From NCBI GenBank assembly GCA_023441125.1, contig JAEZQV010000319.1, positions 1-10,264 on the forward strand: 10,264 nucleotides of DNA. Direction: 5' to 3'. The stretch is from Bacillota bacterium (GTDB lineage: Bacteria > Bacillota_C > Negativicutes > Sporomusales > Sporomusaceae). The notes beneath the pieces were generated by a model. That model was not told the DNA's origin and ran no database searches. It saw only the letters and a program-made list of their open reading frames with translations. The position numbers and the translations under genes were made by a program. Positions 1-6,248 of the stretch are shown in pieces. Position 1 is the stretch's first letter. The number at the start of each line of letters is the position of its first letter.

Positions 1-1
1 G

Positions 2-715
2 TTCCTGGCTTTCGACGGCAAAGGTGCCGGTGGTAAAAACCAGGCTATCATGACTCCCAAAGGCAGCAATATCACCATAGCGGATTTGAAAGGCAAAACG
101 GTCTCCACCATTCTTGGGTCCAGCGCCCACCGGATGCTGCTGGCGGCGCTGGACAAGTACGGCTTAACGAACGATGTAACCATTGTTAACCAGGACGTTA
201 CTGTGGGCATGACCAATATCGAACAAAATAAAATCATTGCCCATGCTACCTGGGAGCCGTATCCCAGCCTGATGCAAACGAAAGGCAGCGGTGATGTTTT
301 ACTTGCTGGCAGTGAGACTAACGTGGATTATTTAGACGGTGTTGTGGCTGATCGCACCTGGGTGGAAACCAACCGGGACTATGCGGTTGCGTTTCTAAAG
401 GCCTTGCTTGAGGCCCACAAATTCATTCGCGAAAACCCTGAGGAAGCAGCGCGGATCTTTCAGGAGGAATCCCAGTATCCGCTTGATGTGACCCGCAAGA
501 TTGTGCAAAATGTCCGGTTTGATGCGGCGATCTATGCCAAGGACATAGCAACGCTGGAGGGCAGCCGGGATTTTCTGAAAAAGCTGGAAAAACTCAAGGA
601 GCTTGATTTGAACAAGTTTGTTGACGACCAGTACGTAAAGGCTGCTTGTAAAGAGCTGGGATATGAATATCCTGACGACGCCGCGTTGAAAGGTGACTGG
701 ATTCCGTTGAAATAG
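2..715 (+). CDS. ssuA: SsuA-type ABC transporter substrate-binding protein (5'-partial)
   Basis: The reading frame is open from the left edge (base 2) to a TAG at 713-715, so the amino end is missing. Visible residues carry the hallmarks of the SsuA/TauA/NrtA-type binding-protein family (COG0715-like): an ADLKGK strand, the GSSAH turn followed by a helix, and an ATWEP segment. Aligning the GSSAH turn with the complete paralogue at 6249-7250 places the missing part at roughly 115 residues, which would include the signal peptide and first lobe. The ATG at 50 is internal, because conserved sequence precedes it. The product should be extracytoplasmic and deliver its ligand to the permease encoded 10 bases downstream. 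Family members bind sulfonates, taurine, nitrate, or pyrimidine and aromatic compounds, so the ligand cannot be read from sequence. The C-terminus is somewhat longer than in the paralogue (it ends around GDWIPLK). Confidence 0.9.
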   Translation, partial: FLAFDGKGAGGKNQAIMTPKGSNITIADLKGKTVSTILGSSAHRMLLAALDKYGLTNDVTIVNQDVTVGMTNIEQNKIIAHATWEPYPSLMQTKGSGDVLLAGSETNVDYLDGVVADRTWVETNRDYAVAFLKALLEAHKFIRENPEEAARIFQEESQYPLDVTRKIVQNVRFDAAIYAKDIATLEGSRDFLKKLEKLKELDLNKFVDDQYVKAACKELGYEYPDDAALKGDWIPLK

Positions 716-725
716 AGGTGGCAAT

Positions 726-1520
726 ATGTCTGAAGCATCTACCTTTCGCTACCGAGTCTGCCGCGTAAGCAGACGAGTCGCTGCGGTCGCCATCTTTGTT
801 GGTATCTGGCAGGTCCTGGTCGGCAATAATGTCATGGCGCCGCTTATGTTCGGCAATCTTCCCTCGCCGGCGGAGGTTCTAACAACCTTTGTTACCGTGC
901 TGCGAAAGCCGGTGTATTACTATCATATCCTGGCAAGCTTCGGGAGAATCCTTGCCGGCAGCTTGCTAGCCCTGCCCCTGGCAGTTGCCTTGGGACTAAT
1001 CATCGGCTTGTCGCGGTTGGCCGAGGATTTGCTGCTGGCCATCTTTGACATGCTGCGTCCCATTCCCCAGATTTCCTGGATACCGGTAGCCATACTGATC
1101 TTTCCGTCAGTCGAGGGAAGTATCATTTTTATCACCTTTCTGGGAGCCTTTTTTCCGATTCTCATTAATACCATCGCCGGTGTGGCCGGTATCAGCCCGC
1201 CGTTGATTATTGCGGCCAAAAGTATGAACGCCACCCGGTGGCAGCTTTTGCGGTATGTCTACCTGCCGGGAATTACTCCCAACATATTTACCGGTTTTAC
1301 CATCGGGGTGGGCGTGTCCTGGATGAGTGTAATTGCCGCTGAAATGATTTCCGGAAAGTATGGCATCGGTTATTATACTTGGACTTCCTACACGCTTATG
1401 GCCTATGGGGAGACAATTATCGGGATGATTACCATTGGCGCCATGGGGACCGTATGCTTTGGACTGATCAAGGCCCTGGAGAAACATTTGCTGCAATGGC
1501 GGGAAGAAAGCGGGGGGTAA
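726..1520 (+). CDS. ssuC: SsuC-type ABC transporter permease
   Basis: This 264-residue integral membrane protein belongs to the BPD_transp_1 family. About six hydrophobic segments are visible (near residues 18-33, 75-95, 115-127, 131-152, 188-208 and 231-250). The SsuC-type signature RPIPQISWIP lies at 111-120. The cytoplasmic EAA loop that contacts the ATPase spans about 162-181. It is degenerate: the usual E-A-A-x3-G reads I-A-A-K-S-M-N, although the trailing L-P (180-181) is kept. The ATG at 726 follows a GAGGTG ribosome site at 715-720 that overlaps the upstream stop codon. The gene sits between the binding protein and the ATPase, with only 3 bases before the next start, so translation is probably coupled. 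Length is normal for the family. The transported solute is unproven; sulfonate-type substrates are the default guess. Confidence 0.93.
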   Translation: MSEASTFRYRVCRVSRRVAAVAIFVGIWQVLVGNNVMAPLMFGNLPSPAEVLTTFVTVLRKPVYYYHILASFGRILAGSLLALPLAVALGLIIGLSRLAEDLLLAIFDMLRPIPQISWIPVAILIFPSVEGSIIFITFLGAFFPILINTIAGVAGISPPLIIAAKSMNATRWQLLRYVYLPGITPNIFTGFTIGVGVSWMSVIAAEMISGKYGIGYYTWTSYTLMAYGETIIGMITIGAMGTVCFGLIKALEKHLLQWREESGG

Positions 1521-1523
1521 ACT

Positions 1524-2297
1524 ATGGCGATCACAATACAGGGGATTCGCAAATCATATCTTCTGCCCAATGGCCGGCAGATGGTTGCCATAAATGATGT
1601 CAATCTCAGCATCAAGGACCGGGAATTTGTTTGCTTGCTGGGACCGTCGGGCTGTGGCAAAAGTACACTGCTGAAGCTTATCGCCGGTCTCGAACAGCCA
1701 AGTTCCGGCTGGGTGGAGATTGATGGCCAGCAGGTCACTGCGCCGGGAAATGACCGCGCTATTGTTTTTCAGGATTACGCTCTGTTTCCCTGGCGCACTG
1801 TTGTGGAGAATGTTCAATTCGGTCTGGACTTAAGAAACATGCCGGCTAAAGAGGCCCGGAAGAAGGCGCTTGCCTATTTAGCCCTGGTGAACCTGAGCGA
1901 TTTTGCCGGCGTATATCCGCATCAGCTGTCCGGCGGCATGCGGCAAAGGGTGGCCATCGCCCGGGCCCTGGTGCTTGAACCCAAGATTTTATTAATGGAC
2001 GAGCCATTCGGCGCCCTGGATGCTTTTACCCGGATGCAGCTCCAACTGGAACTTACCGGCATTTGCCAGGAAAATAGTCCGACGGTGGTTTTTGTGACCC
2101 ATGATATCGACGAGGCGATTTATCTTGGCGATAAGATAGTCATCATGACGCCGAATCCCGGTAAGGTCAACTCCGTCGTTACTGTCCAATTGGCAAAGCC
2201 CCGCAGCAGGACAGATTATGATTTTAATACAATTCGCAACCAGGTTTTTAGAGAATTTTCGCTGGTTACGGAAACCTCTCTGGAATACACCATATAA
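1524..2297 (+). CDS. ssuB: SsuB-type ABC transporter ATP-binding protein
   Basis: This 257-residue cytoplasmic ATPase energises the importer and is complete in all ABC motifs: Walker A GPSGCGKST (40-48), Q-loop glutamine 83 in VFQDYALFPW, signature LSGGMRQ (135-141), Walker B ILLMDEP (155-161), D-loop GALD (163-166) and H-loop histidine 193 in VTHDIDEA. The sequence around FPW and the tail after residue 210 are typical of the SsuB/TauB/NrtD group. The start ATG lies 3 bases after the permease stop, with a G-run (about 1511-1517) as ribosome site. It resembles the second ATPase in this window (5436-6227) over its full length, including a C-terminus ending in Y-x-I, which marks the two as paralogues. 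It should form a homodimer on the permease. Confidence 0.95.
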   Translation: MAITIQGIRKSYLLPNGRQMVAINDVNLSIKDREFVCLLGPSGCGKSTLLKLIAGLEQPSSGWVEIDGQQVTAPGNDRAIVFQDYALFPWRTVVENVQFGLDLRNMPAKEARKKALAYLALVNLSDFAGVYPHQLSGGMRQRVAIARALVLEPKILLMDEPFGALDAFTRMQLQLELTGICQENSPTVVFVTHDIDEAIYLGDKIVIMTPNPGKVNSVVTVQLAKPRSRTDYDFNTIRNQVFREFSLVTETSLEYTI

Positions 2298-2316
2298 AAA
2301 ATAAGGAGGAAAAAGT

Positions 2317-4167
2317 ATGGCAATACACTTTATTTCAGCGGATGTAAGCATTATTGGCGGTGGCAGCGCCGGCACTATCGCGGCAATCAAAGCCAAGGAA
2401 AAAAATCCTGCAGCCCAGGTTCTTATTCTGGATAAAGGGCCTATTGAGACTTCCGGCGCGATTGGCCGAGGTATGGATGCTTTAAATATTGTAGCGGTTC
2501 CGGGCTATGGAACGCCGGAAAACGTAGTGGAGGCCCTTACCAAGGTAACCGAAGGGATACTGGACCAGGAGTGCGCCTATGTGCTTGGCGAAAAGAGCCT
2601 GCAGGTTATTAAAGATCTGGAGGAATATACCAACCGTGAACCGGGTGATTTATTTCCGCTTGATGAGAATGGCAATTACAAAGCCAGTTATCTGCATCCT
2701 ACCGAGCATCCGCTCTATCTGGCGATGGACGGGGAAGACATCAAGCGGGCTTTGGCCAGGCGCGTCCGGAAGCTGGGAGTGCAGGTGCTTGATTTTACTC
2801 CGGCCGTACGGTTGCTGACTACGGCGGGACGGGTGTCCGGCCTGCTGGCTTTCAATATCCGGACCGGTGATTTCTATGTAATTAATACCCCTACCGTTAT
2901 CCTGACGGCCGGGGCTGTCGGCAAATTTGGCCTGCCGCGGGACGGTTATCTCAGTGGCCTGTACGAATTTCCCGGCAATACCGGCGAGGGTTTTGCCATG
3001 GCCTATCATGCCGGTGCAAACCTGGTAAATCTGGAATGTTTCCAGACCAATCTGTTAATGAAAGACTATAACGGCCCGGCCTGCGGCTATGTGGTCATAC
3101 CCAGAGGCGGCTACGGGGTAAATGCGCTGGGCGAAAAGTATTGGACCCACGGCTATTGGTCAGGCGATATGTTTCTGGCAGTCTGGCGGGAATTTCAGGA
3201 GGGACGGGGGCCTGTTTATCTAAAAATGGATCATTTACCGGAAGAAACGATCCAGGGTCTGGAAAAAATCCTGTGGGGTACCGAACGGACGTCCAGGGGA
3301 CTCTTCCACATGCAACGGGGGGAAAATTACCGGCGCTGGGATGCTGTTGAGCAGGGGATGGAGGAAATAACACTGTGCAGCGGTCACAGCATGTCGGGTA
3401 TTCAGGTGAATAAGCACACCGAGACCAATGTGCCCGGTTTGTATGCAGCCGGTGACTGTGCGGCCGTTCCCCATCAGTACCTCACAGGCGCGTTCGTGTT
3501 TGGCAGCATTGCCGGCGAGCAGGCGGCCGAGTTTGCCAAAACGCATAAGGCACAGCAAATAGATGCCGACGTAAACCGGCTTATGCAGGAAATTGTCCGG
3601 CCGCTGGAACTGGCGGCGGGGATACCGGTAGAGCAGGTGGAGTATAAGATTCGCTCGAAAATAAGCCAGTACCTGACACCGCCTAAAAGTGACCCGTTAA
3701 TGAACAAACTGCTATGGTGGGTGGAGAGAATCCGCACCGAGGATCTGCCGCGCATTAAGGTCAATGACTATCATGAGCTAATCAAAGTAACCGAGGTGCA
3801 AAGCATTCTTGATTGTGCGGAAATGGCGGCAAGAGCATCCCTTTACCGGACGGAAAGCCGCTGGGGCCTTGGCCATTACCGTTTGGCATACCCCCGGCGG
3901 GACCCCGCTTGGGACAAGAAGTGGGTAGTATTACATAAAGAGGCAGCAGCCGGTAAAATGACGGCTGTTCAGCAAACCGTACCCAGCCCGCGCTGGACTT
4001 TCCCGGCCCGGCTGGATTATGAATATCCGTCTTTGCAGCTCAGCATCGGTACCGGCTATAAACACCCGCCTAATGCCCTAAGAGATCCCTGGATTGAAGA
4101 AAAGGTAAAAACAGAAGGGCTGGAAATCCCGGTCCGTTTCGTTCCCGGCAAAGGAGGTAAAGCATAG
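2317..4167 (+). CDS. AprA-like FAD flavoprotein (fumarate reductase / adenylylsulfate reductase alpha family)
   Basis: This is a 616-residue FAD-dependent oxidoreductase subunit. An N-terminal Rossmann dinucleotide site GGGSAG lies at 14-19. A GEGFAMAYHAGA segment (223-234) is typical of the succinate dehydrogenase/fumarate reductase/AprA superfamily. The usual fumarate-reductase QFHPT stretch is replaced by QTNLLMKDYNGPA (243-255). H357 in SGHSMSGI and the FAD-contacting GLYAAGD (374-380) are present. A helical C-terminal domain carries ESRWGLGHYR (513-522), in place of the SdhA-type ESRGAHxR. Length and the adjacent two-cluster ferredoxin fit AprA better than SdhA, and there are no membrane-anchor genes. 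True AprA interconverts APS and sulfite plus AMP. Here no sulfate-reduction genes are visible and the neighbours are a sulfonate-type importer, so the reaction is unknown. It is probably cytoplasmic. The ATG follows a strong AAGGAGGAAA site (about 2301-2310). Confidence 0.85.
   Translation: MAIHFISADVSIIGGGSAGTIAAIKAKEKNPAAQVLILDKGPIETSGAIGRGMDALNIVAVPGYGTPENVVEALTKVTEGILDQECAYVLGEKSLQVIKDLEEYTNREPGDLFPLDENGNYKASYLHPTEHPLYLAMDGEDIKRALARRVRKLGVQVLDFTPAVRLLTTAGRVSGLLAFNIRTGDFYVINTPTVILTAGAVGKFGLPRDGYLSGLYEFPGNTGEGFAMAYHAGANLVNLECFQTNLLMKDYNGPACGYVVIPRGGYGVNALGEKYWTHGYWSGDMFLAVWREFQEGRGPVYLKMDHLPEETIQGLEKILWGTERTSRGLFHMQRGENYRRWDAVEQGMEEITLCSGHSMSGIQVNKHTETNVPGLYAAGDCAAVPHQYLTGAFVFGSIAGEQAAEFAKTHKAQQIDADVNRLMQEIVRPLELAAGIPVEQVEYKIRSKISQYLTPPKSDPLMNKLLWWVERIRTEDLPRIKVNDYHELIKVTEVQSILDCAEMAARASLYRTESRWGLGHYRLAYPRRDPAWDKKWVVLHKEAAAGKMTAVQQTVPSPRWTFPARLDYEYPSLQLSIGTGYKHPPNALRDPWIEEKVKTEGLEIPVRFVPGKGGKA
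4151..4158 (+). promoter_or_regulatory. Ribosome binding site for the ferredoxin GTG start
   Basis: AAGGAGGT lies inside the 3' end of the flavoprotein gene, 8 bases before the GTG at 4167. It supports the non-ATG start that overlaps the upstream TAG by one base (TAGTG). Confidence 0.8.
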
Positions 4168-4394
4168 TGAGCTGCAAAAACAGCAACCAGTATCAATGGC
4201 TTGATTTTGACGGTGAAAATTGTAACTCCTGCGGCTTGTGCGTTGATTATTGTCCGCGTGATGTTTTGCGCAAGGGAGAAGATGGTACGCCCTTCATGAA
4301 ATACCGGGATGACTGCTGGTATTGTGATATTTGCGCGTTCATTTGTCCGCAAAAAGCAATTACGTTAAAGGAAGTTCCGTATTTAATCAAATAG
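4167..4394 (+). CDS. AprB-like 2x[4Fe-4S] ferredoxin
   Basis: This 75-residue ferredoxin has two complete cluster motifs: cysteines 19, 22, 25 and 29 (CNSCGLCVDYCP), and 50, 53, 56 and 60 (CWYCDICAFICP). The second motif, with tryptophan right after its first cysteine and PQKAI after its last, closely resembles the second cluster of the adenylylsulfate reductase beta subunit. Classical AprB is about twice as long because of a C-terminal tail that wraps AprA; that tail is absent here. The GTG start overlaps the flavoprotein stop by one base, so the two products are probably made in stoichiometric amounts. The likely role is to pass electrons between the flavoprotein FAD and a cellular carrier. 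A plain bacterial ferredoxin is the alternative, but the coupling to the flavoprotein argues for a dedicated subunit. Confidence 0.87.
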   Translation: MSCKNSNQYQWLDFDGENCNSCGLCVDYCPRDVLRKGEDGTPFMKYRDDCWYCDICAFICPQKAITLKEVPYLIK

Positions 4395-4437
4395 CGACTA
4401 TTATTTAGCGGCATAATCAGTGCACAGCACCTGCCCC

Positions 4438-4487
4438 GGGGATAAGACGGCCTGGCCAGCTTATCCCTTGGGCTGTTTGTTTTATTT
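4438..4487 (+). terminator. Rho-independent terminator of the first operon
   Basis: GGGATAAG (4439-4446) pairs with CTTATCCC (4460-4467) around a 13-base GC-rich loop. Partial outer pairing of CAGC/CCC upstream with GGGCTG (about 4470-4475) is possible. A T-rich run (about 4474-4487) follows. It lies 43 bases past the ferredoxin stop and ends the first unit. The tail is interrupted by G and A, so termination may be incomplete. Confidence 0.7.
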
Positions 4488-4506
4488 AATTTACCCTATA
4501 AACTTA

Positions 4507-4535
4507 TTGACAGTTTTTGCAAGGTTCGCTATACT
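4507..4535 (+). promoter_or_regulatory. Sigma-A type promoter for the second operon
   Basis: A perfect -35 box TTGACA (4507-4512) is followed by a 17-base spacer and a -10 box TATACT (4530-4535), one base from consensus. Transcription should start near 4541-4543. It is the only convincing promoter between the two operons. An 8-base palindrome CTGATCAG (4550-4557) sits just after the predicted start and could be an operator, but nothing else supports that. Confidence 0.82.
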
Positions 4536-4564
4536 AGATATAATCTATGCTGATCAGATAACTG

Positions 4565-4611
4565 AAGGCTAAGAATTCGTATGAATTCTTGGCCTTTCTT
4601 TTTTTTATTTT
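4565..4611 (+). terminator. Strong intrinsic terminator in the 5' leader (putative attenuator)
   Basis: The 14-base arm 4565-4578 (AAGGCTAAGAATTC) pairs with 4583-4596 (GAATTCTTGGCCTT) around a GTAT loop; the only non-Watson-Crick position is one U-G wobble. A T-tract with eight consecutive T follows (4597-4611). It acts only on the + strand, since the opposite side has no T-run. It lies about 22 bases after the predicted transcription start and about 35 bases before the permease ATG, so unit 2 transcripts from the 4507-4535 promoter must read through it. The leader ahead of it is too short for a standard riboswitch. Confidence 0.85.
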
Positions 4612-4631
4612 CCCAAAAAGTAAGCTGAGGA

Positions 4632-4643
4632 AGGGGGGAGGAG
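4632..4643 (+). promoter_or_regulatory. Ribosome binding site that fixes the second permease start
   Basis: A purine run with GGGGGGAGGAG ends 2 bases before the ATG at 4646. An in-frame TTG at 4589 lies inside the terminator hairpin and has no comparable site, so translation should start at 4646. Confidence 0.8.
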
Positions 4644-4645
4644 CT

Positions 4646-5425
4646 ATGAAAAAATTTGTTCTATGGCTGAAAGAAAATTATCTTGCACTCGTTGTTCCGG
4701 TGCTATTGCTGACTGTCTGGGAGGCAGCCGGTAAATTTGGCCTGATCCGGGCCAATCTGCTGCCACGGCCTTCCGCCATTGCCGAAGTTTTGTTTGAACT
4801 GCTGAAATCCGGTGAATTGCTTGTTCACTTAGGCACCAGTATTCTGCGGGTGGCGGAAGGCTTTATTATCGGGGCGACACTGGGGGTGCTGGTGGGTGTG
4901 CAGGTCGCGCTGGTAAAAAAACTGCGGGTTGCCGTCAGTCTGATCTTTGGGATACTCAGACCCATTCCCGTCATTGCCTGGATTCCGGTACTCATCCTGT
5001 GGATGGGGATTGACGAAGGTTCCAAGATTACCGTTATCGCCATCGGCAGTTTTTGGACAGTACTGGTAAGCGTGGTCCAGGGCATCCGCAATGTGGACAA
5101 AAAATACCTGGAAGTAGCCACTATCCTGGAAAAGGATCATATAACGCTGCTGACCAAAGTGATTCTGCCGGCGGCGCTGCCGGCGATTTTCACCGGAGTC
5201 CGGGTTGGCATTGACGTGGCCTGGCGCAGTGTGGTAGCCGCCGAGCTAATCGCCGCCGCGTCCGGGATTGGTTACATGATTATGTATGCCCGGGAATTGT
5301 CGCAAATTGATGTTGTGTTAGTGGGCGTACTCTCCATCGGCTTTACCGGCATCATTATTGACCAACTGCTGCGGCTGCTGGAAAAGCGTTTGTTGAGCTG
5401 GAACGTAAATATGCATGATTCCTAG
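4646..5425 (+). CDS. ssuC: SsuC-type ABC transporter permease (second system)
   Basis: This 259-residue BPD_transp_1 permease opens with a hydrophobic segment at about 12-26, followed by the family-typical LLPRPSAIAEV (38-48). RPIPVIAWIP (105-114) and GIDEGSK (121-127) are the SsuC-type core signatures. The ATPase-contacting loop (about 156-175) keeps E156 and L-P 174-175, but the conserved glycine is E162. The last hydrophobic stretch is at about 222-242. A frame extension to a TTG at 4589 is rejected because it begins inside the terminator stem and lacks a ribosome site. This gene opens the second operon. Its TAG stop is embedded in the ribosome site of the ATPase gene (TAGGAGGT, 5423-5430), so the two are translationally coupled. 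It is clearly a paralogue of the permease at 726-1520; the substrate is not determinable from sequence. Confidence 0.93.
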   Translation: MKKFVLWLKENYLALVVPVLLLTVWEAAGKFGLIRANLLPRPSAIAEVLFELLKSGELLVHLGTSILRVAEGFIIGATLGVLVGVQVALVKKLRVAVSLIFGILRPIPVIAWIPVLILWMGIDEGSKITVIAIGSFWTVLVSVVQGIRNVDKKYLEVATILEKDHITLLTKVILPAALPAIFTGVRVGIDVAWRSVVAAELIAAASGIGYMIMYARELSQIDVVLVGVLSIGFTGIIIDQLLRLLEKRLLSWNVNMHDS

Positions 5426-5435
5426 GAGGTAAAAG

Positions 5436-6227
5436 ATGAGTATTACTGCGACAATACCACAAACGCTCACCATTGATAACTTGAATAAAACCTTCCAGAT
5501 CGCGGGTAAGCCGGTGCCGGTGCTGAAAGATATCAACCTGACGGTGAAGCCAGGCGAGTTTATCAGTATTATCGGCCCCAGCGGCTGCGGCAAAAGTACG
5601 CTGCTGAGGCTGGTTGTCGGTCTGGAGCAAGGTTTTAGCGGCGAAATCCGCCTGGAGGACGACGTAATCCAAGGGCCGGGCGTCAACCGGGGCATGGTTT
5701 TTCAGGAAGCCCGGCTGTACCCCTGGCTGACAGTAGCTGAGAATGTGGCTTTTGGCTTAGGGAACGGGCCCAGCAAGGCGGAAAAGCAGCAGATTGTGCA
5801 GGAGCATCTGGAACTGGTGGGGCTGGCCGGCTTTGTCAATGCCTATCCGCACCAGTTGTCCGGCGGTATGCAGCAGCGGGTCAGCATTGCCCGAGCCCTG
5901 GTCAACCGGCCGCAGGTGCTGCTTTTGGATGAACCGTTCGGCGCGCTCGATGCCATGACCCGGATTAATATGCAGCAGGAAATTATCCGCATCTGGCAGG
6001 CTGAGCAAACCACCATTCTGCTGGTTACCCATGATATTGACGAAGCCATTTTCCTGGGGGACCGGGTGGTAGTCATGTCGAAATTGCCGGCCACGGCCAA
6101 ATCCATTATTCCGGTTGATTTACCCCGGCCGCGGGACCGGAACAGTTTTGAATTTGTGAAAATCCGCAAGGCCATTTACTCCGAATTTTTCGCCGACGTC
6201 GAAGTGCCGTTTGCCTACAGTATTTAA
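5436..6227 (+). CDS. ssuB: SsuB-type ABC transporter ATP-binding protein (second system)
   Basis: This 263-residue ABC ATPase is complete: Walker A GPSGCGKST (47-55), Q-loop Q90 in MVFQEARLYPW, signature LSGGMQQ (141-147), Walker B VLLLDEP (161-167), D-loop GALD (169-172) and H199 in VTHDIDEA. The YPW segment and the C-terminal tail are those of the SsuB/TauB group. It has a few more residues before the first strand than the ATPase at 1524-2297, and otherwise matches it end to end. The ATG at 5436 lies 5 bases after a TAGGAGGT site that contains the permease stop codon. It should dimerise beneath the 4646-5425 permease. The binding protein follows after a short gap, so this operon reads permease - ATPase - binding protein, unlike the first. 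Confidence 0.95.
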   Translation: MSITATIPQTLTIDNLNKTFQIAGKPVPVLKDINLTVKPGEFISIIGPSGCGKSTLLRLVVGLEQGFSGEIRLEDDVIQGPGVNRGMVFQEARLYPWLTVAENVAFGLGNGPSKAEKQQIVQEHLELVGLAGFVNAYPHQLSGGMQQRVSIARALVNRPQVLLLDEPFGALDAMTRINMQQEIIRIWQAEQTTILLVTHDIDEAIFLGDRVVVMSKLPATAKSIIPVDLPRPRDRNSFEFVKIRKAIYSEFFADVEVPFAYSI

Positions 6228-6248
6228 GAATAAAAGGGAGTTGTGAGT

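Noticed and set aside
395..724. 109-codon open frame on the minus strand under the first binding protein
   Set aside because: It is antisense to a clearly conserved coding region and has no family features.
4539..4544. TATAAT as an alternative -10 box
   Set aside because: It is 26 bases from the TTGACA and has no -35 of its own at normal spacing. TATACT at 4530-4535 has the ideal 17-base spacer.
4581..4628. Fifteen-codon leader ORF (ATG in the hairpin loop to TGA 4626-4628)
   Set aside because: It is encoded by the terminator and its T-tract, has no good ribosome site and no telling residue run, so it is probably chance.
4589..4645. In-frame upstream extension of the second permease from a TTG codon
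   Set aside because: The TTG lies within the terminator stem, has no ribosome site, and would add a T-tract-encoded FLFFIF stretch. The ATG at 4646 has a strong site.
6243..6248. GTG start for the second binding protein
   Set aside because: Only 2 bases separate it from the GGGAG site. The ATG at 6249 is correctly spaced and gives a normal lipoprotein signal.
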